This document shows, piece after piece, positions 55,479-64,000 of a stretch of DNA of 64,000 bases. Each line of letters opens with the position of its first letter. Position 1 is the first letter of the stretch. The position numbers and the translations under genes are program-made. The DNA lies in the NCBI GenBank assembly GCA_044222395.1, contig JBGANK010000003.1:62001-126000 (forward strand), given 5' to 3'. Source of the stretch: JAEUMD01 sp044222395. Its GTDB lineage: Bacteria; Pseudomonadota; Alphaproteobacteria; Rhizobiales; Hyphomicrobiaceae. Under the pieces are notes generated by a model. That model searched no databases, had not been told where the DNA came from, and worked only from the letters and a program-made list of their open reading frames with translations.

Positions 55479-56078
55479 TCATCTGCGTGGCCTGGCGAGC
55501 AAGGCACGCAGCATCTCGACCAGGCGTCCGGCGGGACCATCGGGAGCCGAGTAGCACTGGCGGCTTATGCGCGCGCCTTCAAACAGAAGGAACACCTCGT
55601 CGGCCATCAAATCGGGATTGATGTAACCGGCACGCTGGAACAGGTCGATCAGTCGCTCGCGCTTGCGCTTCTTGTAGTCGTCGATGATGCGCACTGCAGG
55701 GTGATCGGGTGCGCGCAGATCTACTGCCGCGTTTGCAAGTGCGCAGCCGCGCTCACCTGAATCGCCGATCACCTGCTCGACATGGTGCAGCCAAGCGTCC
55801 AGTTGCGCCTTCGGATCTTCGGGGTGGGCTGCGAGTAGAGCCTCCCATCGGGCGTCCGCCTCATCGGCGAGGGCCTGGACATAGGCTTCAATCAAATCGT
55901 CCTTGGAACCGAAGTGCCGGTAGAGCGTCATCTTGTTGGTGGCAGCAGCCTCGGCGATGGCATCGACGCCGACGGCGCGAATCCCGAGCCGATAGAAAAG
56001 GTCTCGCGCAGCCGCCAGAATTCGCTGGCGAGGCGGCGTTACCTTTTCGGCCTTGGTGTGAATAAGCCTTTGGTTCAT
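55479..56078 (-). CDS. TetR/AcrR family transcriptional regulator
   Basis: A 199-residue repressor. The N-terminal HTH (residues about 15-60) reads RILAAARDLFYRLGIRAVGV, then DAIAEAAATNKMTLYRHFGS. The C-terminal domain is helical and ligand-binding. It is divergent from the RND efflux genes, and two direct repeats of a 16-base site lie between, overlapping promoters in both directions. It therefore probably represses itself and the pump. The inducer is unknown. Confidence 0.93.
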   Translation of the reverse strand: MNQRLIHTKAEKVTPPRQRILAAARDLFYRLGIRAVGVDAIAEAAATNKMTLYRHFGSKDDLIEAYVQALADEADARWEALLAAHPEDPKAQLDAWLHHVEQVIGDSGERGCALANAAVDLRAPDHPAVRIIDDYKKRKRERLIDLFQRAGYINPDLMADEVFLLFEGARISRQCYSAPDGPAGRLVEMLRALLARPRR

Positions 56079-56084
56079 GGCAAC

Positions 56085-56135
56085 TTGACTGTGATGTTAC
56101 CGATCAGTATACCAGATGTTACCGATCAGTACCAA
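56085..56135. promoter_or_regulatory. Divergent promoters with a two-copy TetR-type operator
   Basis: ATGTTACCGATCAGTA occurs at 56094-56109 and again at 56116-56131, 22 bases apart. On the plus strand TTGACT (56085-56090), 17 bases, TATACC; on the minus strand TTGGTA, 18 bases, TATACT. Both promoters are covered by the repeats. The remaining part of 56079-56389 shows no gene. Confidence 0.8.
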
Positions 56136-56389
56136 GGATGGTCGACGGAAATAAGCTGAATGCTCGCTTGCTTCTGAAAACGGCATCGAAAGAATTAGCC
56201 AATACGCTGAGAGACAATCTGGGGTCCGCGCTCGCACGACAAGTCCTGTGCTACTGCGAGATCCGCTGCCGAACCACTGTCAATGTTCGGGCCTTTCGAC
56301 CGCGCCTACTCCACGATGGCAGTACCCATCTTATGCCGAGACGTGAAGCACGATCGCGAAACTTGTATGTCCGCTAGCGGAACGGCCCA

Positions 56390-57604
56390 ATGATCTGCGT
56401 GATGCCAAGCCGCCGAAATGTCGCGTTCACCTTATCGCTGGCGTTGCTGATGGCTGGCTGCGGTCAAACGAACTCGGCAAATCCAACGGCCCAGACGCCG
56501 CCGCCGCCGCAAGTCACCGTCGCCAAGCCGGTGAGCAAGATGGTGGCGGACGAGCGGGAGTTCGTCGGCCGGTTCGTCGCCGTCAACGCCGTCGAGATCC
56601 GGGCGCGCGTCTCCGGCTATCTGGAGGGAATCGAATTTCGCGACGGCCAGCGCGTCGAGAAGGGCGATCTGCTGTTCAAGATCGACCCGCGACCGTTCGA
56701 GACCGCGCTTGCACAGGCCAAGGCGCAGCTCGAACAGATGCGCGCGAACCTGACCTTTGCGCAGAGCAACCTGGAACGCGGACAGCGTCTGAAGCGCGGT
56801 ACCGACATCACCGAACAGACATTCGACCAGCGCGTGCAGGCCGAGAGCGTCGCCAAGGCATCGCTTCTGGCACAGGAAGCCGCGGTCAAGCAGGCGGAGC
56901 TTGACCTGCAGTTCACACAATTGCGTGCACCCGTCGCCGGCCGCATCGGCGATCGCAGGGTGGCGCCCGGCAACCTGGTGACGGGCGGCAATACGTCATC
57001 GACAACACTTCTTGCAACGATCCAATCGACCGATCCCATTCGTTTCGAGTTCACGCTCGATGAGGCGTCTTATCTGGAGTTCCTGCGCACCTACGGCGAA
57101 CGCGCGATTAGCGAACTGAATGTGCCGGTCAAACTGAAGCTGATTGGCGAAGACGGTTTCGTGCATGAGGGGCGACTCGACTTCGTCGATAACGCGCTCA
57201 GCACGTCGAGCGGCATCATACGTTTCCGTGCCGAGTTCGCGAACTCCAAGGGCATCCTCACGCCGGGAATGTTCGGCAGGGTGAAGATACAGCTGGGTCC
57301 GCCAGATGAAGCCTTGCTGGTGCCTGACGAGGCGATCGGCTCGGAGCAGGCCAACAAGCTGGTGATGACGGTCGTCGCCAAGGACGACAAGCAGATTGCG
57401 ACGCCGAAATACGTCACACTCGGACCGCTGGTCGATGGCCTGCGCGTGGTGCGCTCCGGCCTCGACAAAGCCGATCTGGTGATCATTTCCGGCCTGATGC
57501 GCGCCCGTCCGGGTGCGCCTGTCACGCCCAAGGAGGGCACAATCGCGACCGTTGCCAACGATACCAATGGTGCTGGCGCATCGGGCAATGCGCAACGCCA
57601 ATAG
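56390..57604 (+). CDS. RND efflux periplasmic adaptor subunit (MFP)
   Basis: A product of up to 404 residues. The lipoprotein signal sequence (LSLALLMAGCGQ) anchors it to the inner membrane. The adaptor core follows: VEIRARVSGYLEGIEFRDGQ with VEKGDLLFKIDPRPFE (lipoyl domain half), a coiled-coil hairpin (about 105-175: QAKAQLEQMRANLTFAQSN), LRAPVAGRIGDRRVAPGNLV (second lipoyl half) and beta-barrel. It links the RND pump to an outer-membrane channel. Start at 56390 or 56402; both are close. The gene is divergent from tetR. Confidence 0.93.
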   Translation: MICVMPSRRNVAFTLSLALLMAGCGQTNSANPTAQTPPPPQVTVAKPVSKMVADEREFVGRFVAVNAVEIRARVSGYLEGIEFRDGQRVEKGDLLFKIDPRPFETALAQAKAQLEQMRANLTFAQSNLERGQRLKRGTDITEQTFDQRVQAESVAKASLLAQEAAVKQAELDLQFTQLRAPVAGRIGDRRVAPGNLVTGGNTSSTTLLATIQSTDPIRFEFTLDEASYLEFLRTYGERAISELNVPVKLKLIGEDGFVHEGRLDFVDNALSTSSGIIRFRAEFANSKGILTPGMFGRVKIQLGPPDEALLVPDEAIGSEQANKLVMTVVAKDDKQIATPKYVTLGPLVDGLRVVRSGLDKADLVIISGLMRARPGAPVTPKEGTIATVANDTNGAGASGNAQRQ

Positions 57605-57962
57605 GGTTATTGTACCGATGCCTTACGCCCTGTGCGGATCGAGTCATCACCCGTTACAACTGGCTGGTCTTCAGGCCGTGCTTTCGGTTGCCCAACGGCT
57701 GCCGGCTTGCACAGGGACCGAGGCGTCCGAACCAGGTTACTCGTGTTCCGACACCGACGCTTGGTCCCCAAGCTGCGGCCCAGAACACCACATCGGTTCA
57801 GGAACACACGGATTTGTCACTTCAAGGCCGGACCTGATCCGGCCACGCAGAGACACGGCACTGAACGCATCAATCCCTGGATGGCCATGTCAAGCACGGC
57901 CATGACGTGAAAGAGCACTGTGCCACCACCTGATTCTAAAGAGCTCTAGCGGAGCGAACGTC
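57605..57962. other. Intercistronic gap in the efflux operon with a hairpin
   Basis: 358 bases without a supported gene, long for an RND operon. A 7-base stem GGCCGGA / TCCGGCC with a 5-base loop lies at 57826-57844, with no T-run. GCGGAGCG lies before the GTG start of the pump gene. Confidence 0.5.
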
Positions 57963-60900
57963 GTGCGCCTATCGCATTTCTTCATCGACCGTCCGATCTT
58001 CGCAGGCGTCGTCTCGATCGTGTTCGTGATCCTCGGCGCCGTGAGCTTCGGCCGGCTCCCGGTTGCTCAATATCCCGAAATCGCACCACCGACGATCAAC
58101 GTCGCCGGCCAGTACCCCGGTGCGAGCGCAGACGTCATCGCGGCAACCGTCGTCTCCCCGCTCGAGCAGCAGATCAACGGCGTAGAGAACATGATCTACG
58201 TCACGTCGAATTCGACAGGTGACGGAGGCTTCTCGATTGCGGTCACGTTCGAGCTCGGCACCAACCTCGATGTGGCGCAGGTGCAGGTGCAAAACCGCGT
58301 ATCGACGGCGCTGCCGCGATTGCCTGCGGACGTGCGCAATATCGGCGTGACCGTGTCGAAGGCCTCGCCCGACCTGATGATGGTCGTGCATCTCTATTCG
58401 CCCGACAAGTCGCGCGATACGTTGTTCATCTCCAATTACGCCAACATCCAGGTGACCGACGTGCTGAGCCGCATCGATGGCGTCGGCTCGATCACCGTGT
58501 TCGGCAGCCGCGACTACGCCATGCGTGTGTGGCTAGATCCGGAGCGGCTGCAGTCGCTCGACCTGACAGCCGGCGATGTGGTCACCGCGCTGCAGGGTCA
58601 GAACGTGCAGGTTGCATCGGGTGTGCTCAACCAACCGCCGGTGCCGAGCCCTGGCGCATTCCAGCTGTCGCTGCGCACGCTCGGGCGGCTCAAGAGCCCT
58701 GCGGAGTTCGGCGACATCGTCATCAAGCAATCGACCGCAGGCGTGGTGCGCTTGTCCGACGTATCGCGCGTCGAGCTTGCCGCGCAGGACTACGGCCGCA
58801 ATTCCTACCTCGACCGCGATCCGGCAATCGGCCTTGGCGTGTTCCAGAGACCGGGATCTAACGCGCTTGCTACCGCGGACGCCATCAAGGCCAGCATGGA
58901 CGTGCTGGCGAAGGATTTTCCCAACGGTCTTGCCTACACCATCATCTACAATCCAACGAATTTCATCCGCCAATCGGTCGATGCCGTGATCACCACGATC
59001 GGCGAAGCCGTGATTCTCGTCGTGCTCGTCGTCGTGCTGTTCCTGCAAACCTGGCGGGCGGCAGTGATCCCGATCATGGCGATCCCGATCTCGCTTATTG
59101 GCACGTTCTTCTTCATGGGGCTGTTCGGGTTCTCGTTGAACAACCTGTCGCTGTTCGGGCTGGTGCTGGCGATCGGCATCGTCGTCGACGACGCGATCGT
59201 CGTGGTCGAGAACGTGGAGCGCAACATTGCTGCTGGGCTTTCTCCGCGCGATGCGGCGCGGCGCACGATGGACGAAGTCGGATCGGCGCTGATCGCAATT
59301 TCGCTAGTGTTGTGCGCGGTGTTCGTGCCGACCGCCTTTATTTCCGGCATCTCCGGCCAATTCTACCGGCAGTTCGCGCTCACCATCGCGGGAGCCACGA
59401 TCATCTCGCTCATCGTCTCGCTGACGCTGTCGCCGGCGATGTGCGCGCTGCTGCTGAAGCCGCACGTGCACGAGGAAGGGTCCTCGCGATGGTGGGCGCA
59501 CCCGATCAAGGGCTTCTTCAAGGGCTTCAATTGGGGTTTCGGAAAGCTCTCGGACGGTTATGCGTGGTTGACAGGCCGTATCGCACGGGTGGCGTTCTTG
59601 ATGCTGCTCGTCTACGCGGGCGTGATCGCGTTCGGGCTCAACGAGTTCCGCAAGACGCCGATCGGTTTCATTCCGCAGCTCGATGCGGGATACCTCATCA
59701 TCGCAACACAACTGCCGGGCGGAGCTGCGCTCGCGCGCACCGACAGCGTCAATCGCCGCGCCGCTGACATCGCCCTGTCGGTTCCCGGCGTGGCGCATGC
59801 GGTCAACATCGTCGGCTTCTCGGGAGCGACGTTCACGAGTGCGCCCAATTCCGGAGCGCTCTTCATCGTGCTCGACGAATTCGAGAAACGCGCAGGCAAT
59901 CCGGCACTCAGCGCCGAAGCGATCCAAAATGAGCTGCAAAAGAAGCTGGGCGGTATCGAGGAGGGGATGATCGTGGTCGTGCGTCCACCATCGGTGCGCG
60001 GCATCGGCACGGCGGGCGGCTTTCGCATGATGGTGGAGGATCGCGGCGGACTGGGACCGCTGGAGCTGCAGAACGCCGTGCGCGCGATGATGGGTGCGGC
60101 GGCGACAGAGCCGAAAGTTCAGCGTGTGTTCTCGTTATTCGAGACGTCGACTCCGCAGATCTACCTCGATATCGACAGGACCAAGGCGCAGATGCTGGGC
60201 GTGCGTGTGCCTGACGTGTTCAGCGCGTTGCAGACCTACCTCGGCTCGACCTACGTCAACGACTTCAACCTGCTCGGCCGCACGTTCCGCGTCACCGCGC
60301 AGGCTGACGCCGGCTTCCGTATGGAGCCCGAGGATGCGCTCAAGATCCGCGTCCGCAACGCCAACGGCGATACCGTGCCGCTCGGCAGCTTCACGACTGT
60401 GAGCGACGTATCGGGGCCCTATCGCGTACCGAGGTACAACCTCTATCCGGCTGCAGAACTCGACGGCGCGCCGGCGCCGGGCGTTTCCCAGGGCGAGGCG
60501 ATCGCCGTCATGGAGAAGCTGGCGGCCAACAACCTGCCGCCGGGAATGTCCTTTGAATGGACGACGCTCGCATTCCAGCAAATCAGGGCCGGCAATACCG
60601 CGATCTACGTATTCGGTCTGGCCGTCGTGTTCGTTTTCCTGGTGCTGGCCGCGCAATACGAGAGCCTGACGTTGCCGCTGGCCGTCATCATGATCGTGCC
60701 GATGTGCCTGATCGCTGCCATCGTCGGTGTCATTCTGCGCGGGCAGGACAACAACATTCTCACGCAGGTCGGCTTCATCGTGCTCATTGGCCTTGCCGCC
60801 AAGAACGCTATCCTGATCGTCGAGTTCGCGAGCCAATTGGAGGAGCGCGGCCGCGACCGGATTGCCGCGGCCGTCGAGGCGGCTCGGCTGCGGCTGAGAC

Positions 60901-61160
60901 CGATCCTGATGACTTCACTGGCCTTTATCCTCGGCGTGGTGCCGCTGGTGTGGGCCACGGGGGCGGGCGCGGAGTTGCGACAAGTGCTCGGAACGACGGT
61001 GTTTGCCGGAATGATCGGAGTCACGCTGTTCGGACTTCTGTTCACGCCGGCGTTCTATGTCGTCAGCCGGTGGCTGGCGCGATCGGGGCGGCACAGAGCG
61101 CTCGAGGAAATGGCAGCGGTTGCCGCTCCAGCAAAAAGTGGACCCAGCGGCTCACACTAA
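57963..61160 (+). CDS. RND efflux pump permease (HAE1 / AcrB type)
   Basis: A 1065-residue inner-membrane proton antiporter. N-terminal FIDRPIFAGVVSIVFVILGA, LPVAQYPEIAPPTINVAGQY and QQINGVENMIYVTSNSTGDG are HAE1 motifs. The proton-relay Asp pair is in GIVVDDAIVVVENVERN, and the second-half motifs GLAAKNAILIVEFA and LRLRPILMTSLAFILGVVPL are present. Length and twelve-helix layout match AcrB. Likely substrates are amphipathic drugs or solvents. It is preceded by its adaptor; no TolC-type gene is in the window. Start GTG at 57963. Confidence 0.95.
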   Translation: MRLSHFFIDRPIFAGVVSIVFVILGAVSFGRLPVAQYPEIAPPTINVAGQYPGASADVIAATVVSPLEQQINGVENMIYVTSNSTGDGGFSIAVTFELGTNLDVAQVQVQNRVSTALPRLPADVRNIGVTVSKASPDLMMVVHLYSPDKSRDTLFISNYANIQVTDVLSRIDGVGSITVFGSRDYAMRVWLDPERLQSLDLTAGDVVTALQGQNVQVASGVLNQPPVPSPGAFQLSLRTLGRLKSPAEFGDIVIKQSTAGVVRLSDVSRVELAAQDYGRNSYLDRDPAIGLGVFQRPGSNALATADAIKASMDVLAKDFPNGLAYTIIYNPTNFIRQSVDAVITTIGEAVILVVLVVVLFLQTWRAAVIPIMAIPISLIGTFFFMGLFGFSLNNLSLFGLVLAIGIVVDDAIVVVENVERNIAAGLSPRDAARRTMDEVGSALIAISLVLCAVFVPTAFISGISGQFYRQFALTIAGATIISLIVSLTLSPAMCALLLKPHVHEEGSSRWWAHPIKGFFKGFNWGFGKLSDGYAWLTGRIARVAFLMLLVYAGVIAFGLNEFRKTPIGFIPQLDAGYLIIATQLPGGAALARTDSVNRRAADIALSVPGVAHAVNIVGFSGATFTSAPNSGALFIVLDEFEKRAGNPALSAEAIQNELQKKLGGIEEGMIVVVRPPSVRGIGTAGGFRMMVEDRGGLGPLELQNAVRAMMGAAATEPKVQRVFSLFETSTPQIYLDIDRTKAQMLGVRVPDVFSALQTYLGSTYVNDFNLLGRTFRVTAQADAGFRMEPEDALKIRVRNANGDTVPLGSFTTVSDVSGPYRVPRYNLYPAAELDGAPAPGVSQGEAIAVMEKLAANNLPPGMSFEWTTLAFQQIRAGNTAIYVFGLAVVFVFLVLAAQYESLTLPLAVIMIVPMCLIAAIVGVILRGQDNNILTQVGFIVLIGLAAKNAILIVEFASQLEERGRDRIAAAVEAARLRLRPILMTSLAFILGVVPLVWATGAGAELRQVLGTTVFAGMIGVTLFGLLFTPAFYVVSRWLARSGRHRALEEMAAVAAPAKSGPSGSH

Positions 61161-61194
61161 GCGACGCGTGGCTGCGGACTTTCGTCAGCCCGAC

Positions 61195-61881
61195 TCAGGG
61201 AATGAGCTTGTAGCCGCCCGTCTCAGTCACCAGAAGCTCGGCGTTGGAAGGATCTTTCTCGATCTTCTGGCGCAGGCGATAGATGTGCGTCTCCAGCGTG
61301 TGCGTCGTCACGCCGGCGTTATACCCCCACACCTCGTGCAGCAGCACATCGCGCGTGACGACCTTCTCGCCAGCGCGATAGAGATACTTGAGGATCGAGG
61401 TTTCCTTCTCGGTCAGGCGAACCTTGGCACCCTTTTCGTCGATCAGGACCTTGGAAGCCGGCTTGAAGGAATACGGGCCGATGGCGAAGACGGCGTCCTC
61501 GCTCTGCTCATGCTGACGCAACTGTGCACGGATGCGGGCAAGCAGCACGGCGAACTTGAATGGCTTGGTGACGTAGTCGTTGGCGCCGGCGTCGAGGCCC
61601 AGGATCTGGTCGGCATCGCTGTCGTTGCCGGTCAGCATGACGATCGGGCCCTTGAAGCCGGACTTGCGCAGCAGCTTCACGGCTTCGCGGCCGTCCATGT
61701 CGGGCAGGCCGACATCGAACAGGATCAAGTCGAAATGGTCGGACCTCGCGGTTTCGACGCCCTTGGCCGCGGTTCCCGCCACGACAACCTCGAACTCGTC
61801 GTGCAATGCAAGCTGGTCGCGGAGCGAGGAGCGCAGATCCTCATCGTCATCGACAATCAGAATCTTCCGGGCCGTGCTCAT
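61195..61881 (-). CDS. OmpR/PhoB-type response regulator
   Basis: A 228-residue two-component regulator. Receiver domain: acidic D11-D13 in ILIVDDDEDLR, phosphorylation site D56 in LILFDVGLPDMDG and conserved Lys in YVTKPFKF. DNA-binding winged helix: LTEKETSILKYLYRAGEKVV, then TRDVLLHEVWGYNAGVTTHT and LETHIYRLRQKIEKDP. No sensor kinase gene is adjacent. It is divergent from the L,D-transpeptidase gene with 166 bases between; a link is possible but unproven. Confidence 0.94.
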   Translation of the reverse strand: MSTARKILIVDDDEDLRSSLRDQLALHDEFEVVVAGTAAKGVETARSDHFDLILFDVGLPDMDGREAVKLLRKSGFKGPIVMLTGNDSDADQILGLDAGANDYVTKPFKFAVLLARIRAQLRQHEQSEDAVFAIGPYSFKPASKVLIDEKGAKVRLTEKETSILKYLYRAGEKVVTRDVLLHEVWGYNAGVTTHTLETHIYRLRQKIEKDPSNAELLVTETGGYKLIP

Positions 61882-62047
61882 TTCAGGTGGGCTCCATTCT
61901 GGCGAGGAACTCGTGGTCCAGCTTTAACGCTTGGTACAAAAGCGTCTGATCCAGAACACCAAGCGTGGACTTTAGCATCAGGGCTGGCCGTGAGGTAGTG
62001 TAGGACGGCCCGGTTTGCCAGGGGTTAGCAATGCCTACGTTCGGCTC

Positions 62048-62578
62048 ATGAAACAGTTCAAACGTCATAAAATGCTTGTGATCGGTTTGTCATCCAGGGC
62101 GCGGCAGGGATGGCTTATTTCCGGATCGTGTCGCTATCGGGTGGCGCTCGGGCGCAGCGGGCGGACAATGCGCAAGCGGGAAGGCGACGGTGCGACGCCG
62201 GTGGGGACCTGGAGCACCAACTATGTTCTTTATCGAGCGGATCGGTTAACGCGACCGAGGAGCGGCCTTCCCGTGAGGCGCATCGCGCCCGACGCCGGCT
62301 GGTGCGACGCGCTCTATGACCGCAACTACAACAGGCCGGTGCGGCTGCCTTATCCTGCCAGCGCCGAGCGAATGTGGCGTGAGGATCGGCTCTATGATCT
62401 CGTCATCGTGCTCGACCACAACCAGCGGCCTCGCCGGCAAGGCGGCGGCAGCGCCATTTTCCTCCACGTGGCACGGCCCGGGTACGGCGCAACCGAGGGA
62501 TGCATCGCCCTGGCGCGGCCGGATCTTGTTCGACTGTTGGCTGATATTCGACCGGGGTCATTGATCGTCGTCAGATGA
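62048..62578 (+). CDS. L,D-transpeptidase (YkuD) family protein
   Basis: A 176-residue protein. The catalytic region IFLHVARPGYGATEGCIALA holds H140 and the nucleophile C152 (H-x-x...x-x-GC form). The N-terminal part includes GDGATPVGTWSTNYVLYR, the G-x-TP-x-G motif of the fold. No signal peptide was seen at the ATG at 62048, which is odd for a peptidoglycan enzyme; the protein may be exported another way or act in the cytoplasm. It is close to YafK/ErfK-like minimal members. Two palindromic repeats follow. Confidence 0.85.
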   Translation: MKQFKRHKMLVIGLSSRARQGWLISGSCRYRVALGRSGRTMRKREGDGATPVGTWSTNYVLYRADRLTRPRSGLPVRRIAPDAGWCDALYDRNYNRPVRLPYPASAERMWREDRLYDLVIVLDHNQRPRRQGGGSAIFLHVARPGYGATEGCIALARPDLVRLLADIRPGSLIVVR

Positions 62579-62588
62579 GGATCGCTCG

Positions 62589-62745
62589 AGCGCGTTCGCC
62601 TCAGATAGAATCGCGAACGCGCTCTATCTCTCTGCTTAGAGTATGTTTTTTACGCTGAACCGCTCACACTTCAGCTAAACATGCTCTTCTTGCCTTGAGC
62701 ATGTTTTTTACGCTGAACCGCTCACACTTCAGCTAAACATGCTCT
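62589..62745. repeat. Dispersed palindromic repeat, module B plus two module A copies
   Basis: Module B (62589-62630, GCGCGTTCGC paired with GCGAACGCGC) is followed by module A (AGAGTATGTTTTTTACGC to AAACATGCTCT), an 8-base spacer and a second, nearly identical module A. The shared core TGAACCGCTCACACTTCAGC is identical in both copies. The composite matches 286-382 at the other end of the window. Confidence 0.8.
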
Positions 62746-62773
62746 GGGCGCCGTCGCCGGAGCGATCAAGTCG

Positions 62774-64000
62774 TCAGTGATCGACGGCGATGACGACACC
62801 CGCCCGCCGCGGATCGCCGGCGCCAGACAACGTGCCGTCACGTGCGCGCAATACCGCATGCACGCCGCCAAAGAACATGTTCGGTTCGGGCCAGCTCTTG
62901 ACGGTCGGGAAACGAGCGCGCAAAGCTGCGGCCGCTTCCGCACCAATGGCGTCTTCAAAACTGGCTGTGCCACATTTCTCGACGTGGAGTCGTGGCGCAT
63001 TCACCGCTGCGACGAGCGGCATGCCATGATCGATCAAGTTAAGCGCCACCTGCAGAATTGCGGTGCGAATGCGATTGGAGCCGCCGGAGCCAAGTGCCAC
63101 CAGACGCCCGTCGGCGAAGCGAATGACGGTGGGTGCCATCATGCTCGACATGCGGCATCCGGGCTGCCATTTGCCAAAGCCGTCAGGGTTGAGATCCTCC
63201 TCGCCGAGCATGTTGTTCAGCATGAAGCCATAAGGCCCGACAAGGAATCCATTGCCTTCGCCGTTGGTCACGGTGGTAGCGGCGGCGCGACCGTTCTCGT
63301 CGACGACGGATATGTGTGTGGTGCCACGATACGCCCTTGCGTGGCGCGACAGCTCGCCGAGATGCAAGGCGATGATCTCCGCACTCAAGAGGTGGCCGGG
63401 GTCGGAAGCATAGGTGCGGCGGGCCTCATTGGTCGCCGCCATGACCTCGGCCAGTTCGCTTAGTGTCGGTGCGCGATCGCCGGTCTGGCTCTCGAGCAGC
63501 CTTAGCGAGAAGGCGATCAGCGGCCCGCTGGCGGCGGGGGCGGGATTGAGCAGAAGATCGGCTCCCTTGTGGTGCGTGACCAAAGGCCGGCGCTCGATGA
63601 CGCGATAGCCTTCGAGATCGGCCGCTATCAGGTGGCCACCTTTGCTTTCGGACTCGTGCACGATCTGGCGACCGACGTCACCGTCGACGAAAAGCCGCGC
63701 ACCGTGTTGCGCCAGAAGCGTGAAAGTTTCGCCAAGTGCGGGATTGCGCAACAGCTCGCCCTCACGAAACGGCCGACCCATGGGAGCGAATATCGCGGCG
63801 CTGGCGCTGTTGTAGGCATAAATTGGAGCGGCGATCGAAAACAAATAGGCCTGGAACGCGTTGATGGTGACGCCGTCGCGGGCCGCCTTGATCGCTGGCG
63901 CCAAGAGGTCGGCCATCGGGAGACGTCCCAAGGCGCGATGGATGGCGAATAGTCCTGGGACGAAGCCAGGTGTGGCGGAAGCTCCGACGCCGATATGAAA
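62774..64000 (-). CDS. Gamma-glutamyltransferase, partial
   Basis: 409 residues of the C-terminal part; the frame stays open to the right edge. GVGASATPGFVPGLFAIHRA leads into GRLPMADLLAPAIKAARDG, typical GGT. The autocatalytic Thr lies in YRGTTHISVVDENGRAAATT, the start of the small subunit. PQPGCRMSSM-type and ALGSGGSNRIRTAILQVALN motifs close the active site. The enzyme cleaves gamma-glutamyl bonds, such as in glutathione, in the periplasm. The N-terminal signal region is outside the window. Confidence 0.9.
   Translation of the reverse strand, partial: FHIGVGASATPGFVPGLFAIHRALGRLPMADLLAPAIKAARDGVTINAFQAYLFSIAAPIYAYNSASAAIFAPMGRPFREGELLRNPALGETFTLLAQHGARLFVDGDVGRQIVHESESKGGHLIAADLEGYRVIERRPLVTHHKGADLLLNPAPAASGPLIAFSLRLLESQTGDRAPTLSELAEVMAATNEARRTYASDPGHLLSAEIIALHLGELSRHARAYRGTTHISVVDENGRAAATTVTNGEGNGFLVGPYGFMLNNMLGEEDLNPDGFGKWQPGCRMSSMMAPTVIRFADGRLVALGSGGSNRIRTAILQVALNLIDHGMPLVAAVNAPRLHVEKCGTASFEDAIGAEAAAALRARFPTVKSWPEPNMFFGGVHAVLRARDGTLSGAGDPRRAGVVIAVDH

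Overview
The window is a contiguous GC-rich stretch of chromosome from an alphaproteobacterium, most likely of the order Hyphomicrobiales (Rhizobiales). Pointers are the hisB-DUF2628-hisH order next to hslVU, ribosomal protein L19 with a helix-hairpin-helix tail of the kind usually seen on alphaproteobacterial L21, phasin/PHA signals, alphaproteobacterial-type SOS boxes (GTTC-N7-GTTC) and an RpoH-like promoter before hslV. Genus cannot be fixed by eye. No rRNA, tRNA, prophage, transposase or CRISPR array was seen. The window opens inside a DUF4112 gene and closes inside a gamma-glutamyltransferase gene.

Region by region. 0-6 kb: DEDDh exonuclease, tyrosine recombinase (XerC/D), TraB/GumN protein, rplS and trxB. 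6-10.4 kb: ABC-2 type exporter and two tandem paralogous lipoproteins. 10.4-19.5 kb: hisA, a small accessory patch (HTH protein with a clamp-binding-like tail, two SOS boxes, two small Cas2/SinR-fold proteins), a DUF2076 protein, a phosphodiester glycosidase, hisH, a DUF2628 protein and hisB, then divergent hslV-SMR-hslU. 19.5-28.6 kb: cNMP-binding patatin protein, rlmN with two related small membrane proteins, a PHA-linked candidate, an Ala/Lys/Pro-rich secreted protein, argG and a MAPEG protein. 28.6-31.7 kb: a heme operon (cytochrome b561 fused to diheme cytochrome c, SHP-like DUF1924 cytochrome, separate diheme cytochrome c) divergent from an M50 protease. 31.8-38.5 kb: membrane protein, J-domain protein, typA/bipA and two duplicated units encoding Met/Gly-rich secreted repeat proteins. 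38.6-44.3 kb: PIF1/RecD-like helicase, phasin, GNAT, ppa, dapB and gpmA. 44.3-54.3 kb: DUF4337 and DsrE-like proteins, leuB, asd, cytochrome b561 and two glycosyltransferases. 54.3-64 kb: zinc alcohol dehydrogenase, TetR regulator with a clear two-copy operator, RND efflux pump, OmpR-type regulator, L,D-transpeptidase and gamma-glutamyltransferase.

Most of the window is ordinary housekeeping sequence: histidine, arginine, leucine and aspartate-family biosynthesis, protein quality control and redox. The less ordinary parts are the SOS-box patch with Cas2/SinR-like genes (11.5-13.1 kb), the b561-diheme fusion operon, the duplicated Met-rich repeat units, the L19 fusion, a shared TTGCATTGCA operator linking the phasin to a second unlinked gene, and dispersed palindromic repeats found near both ends of the window.
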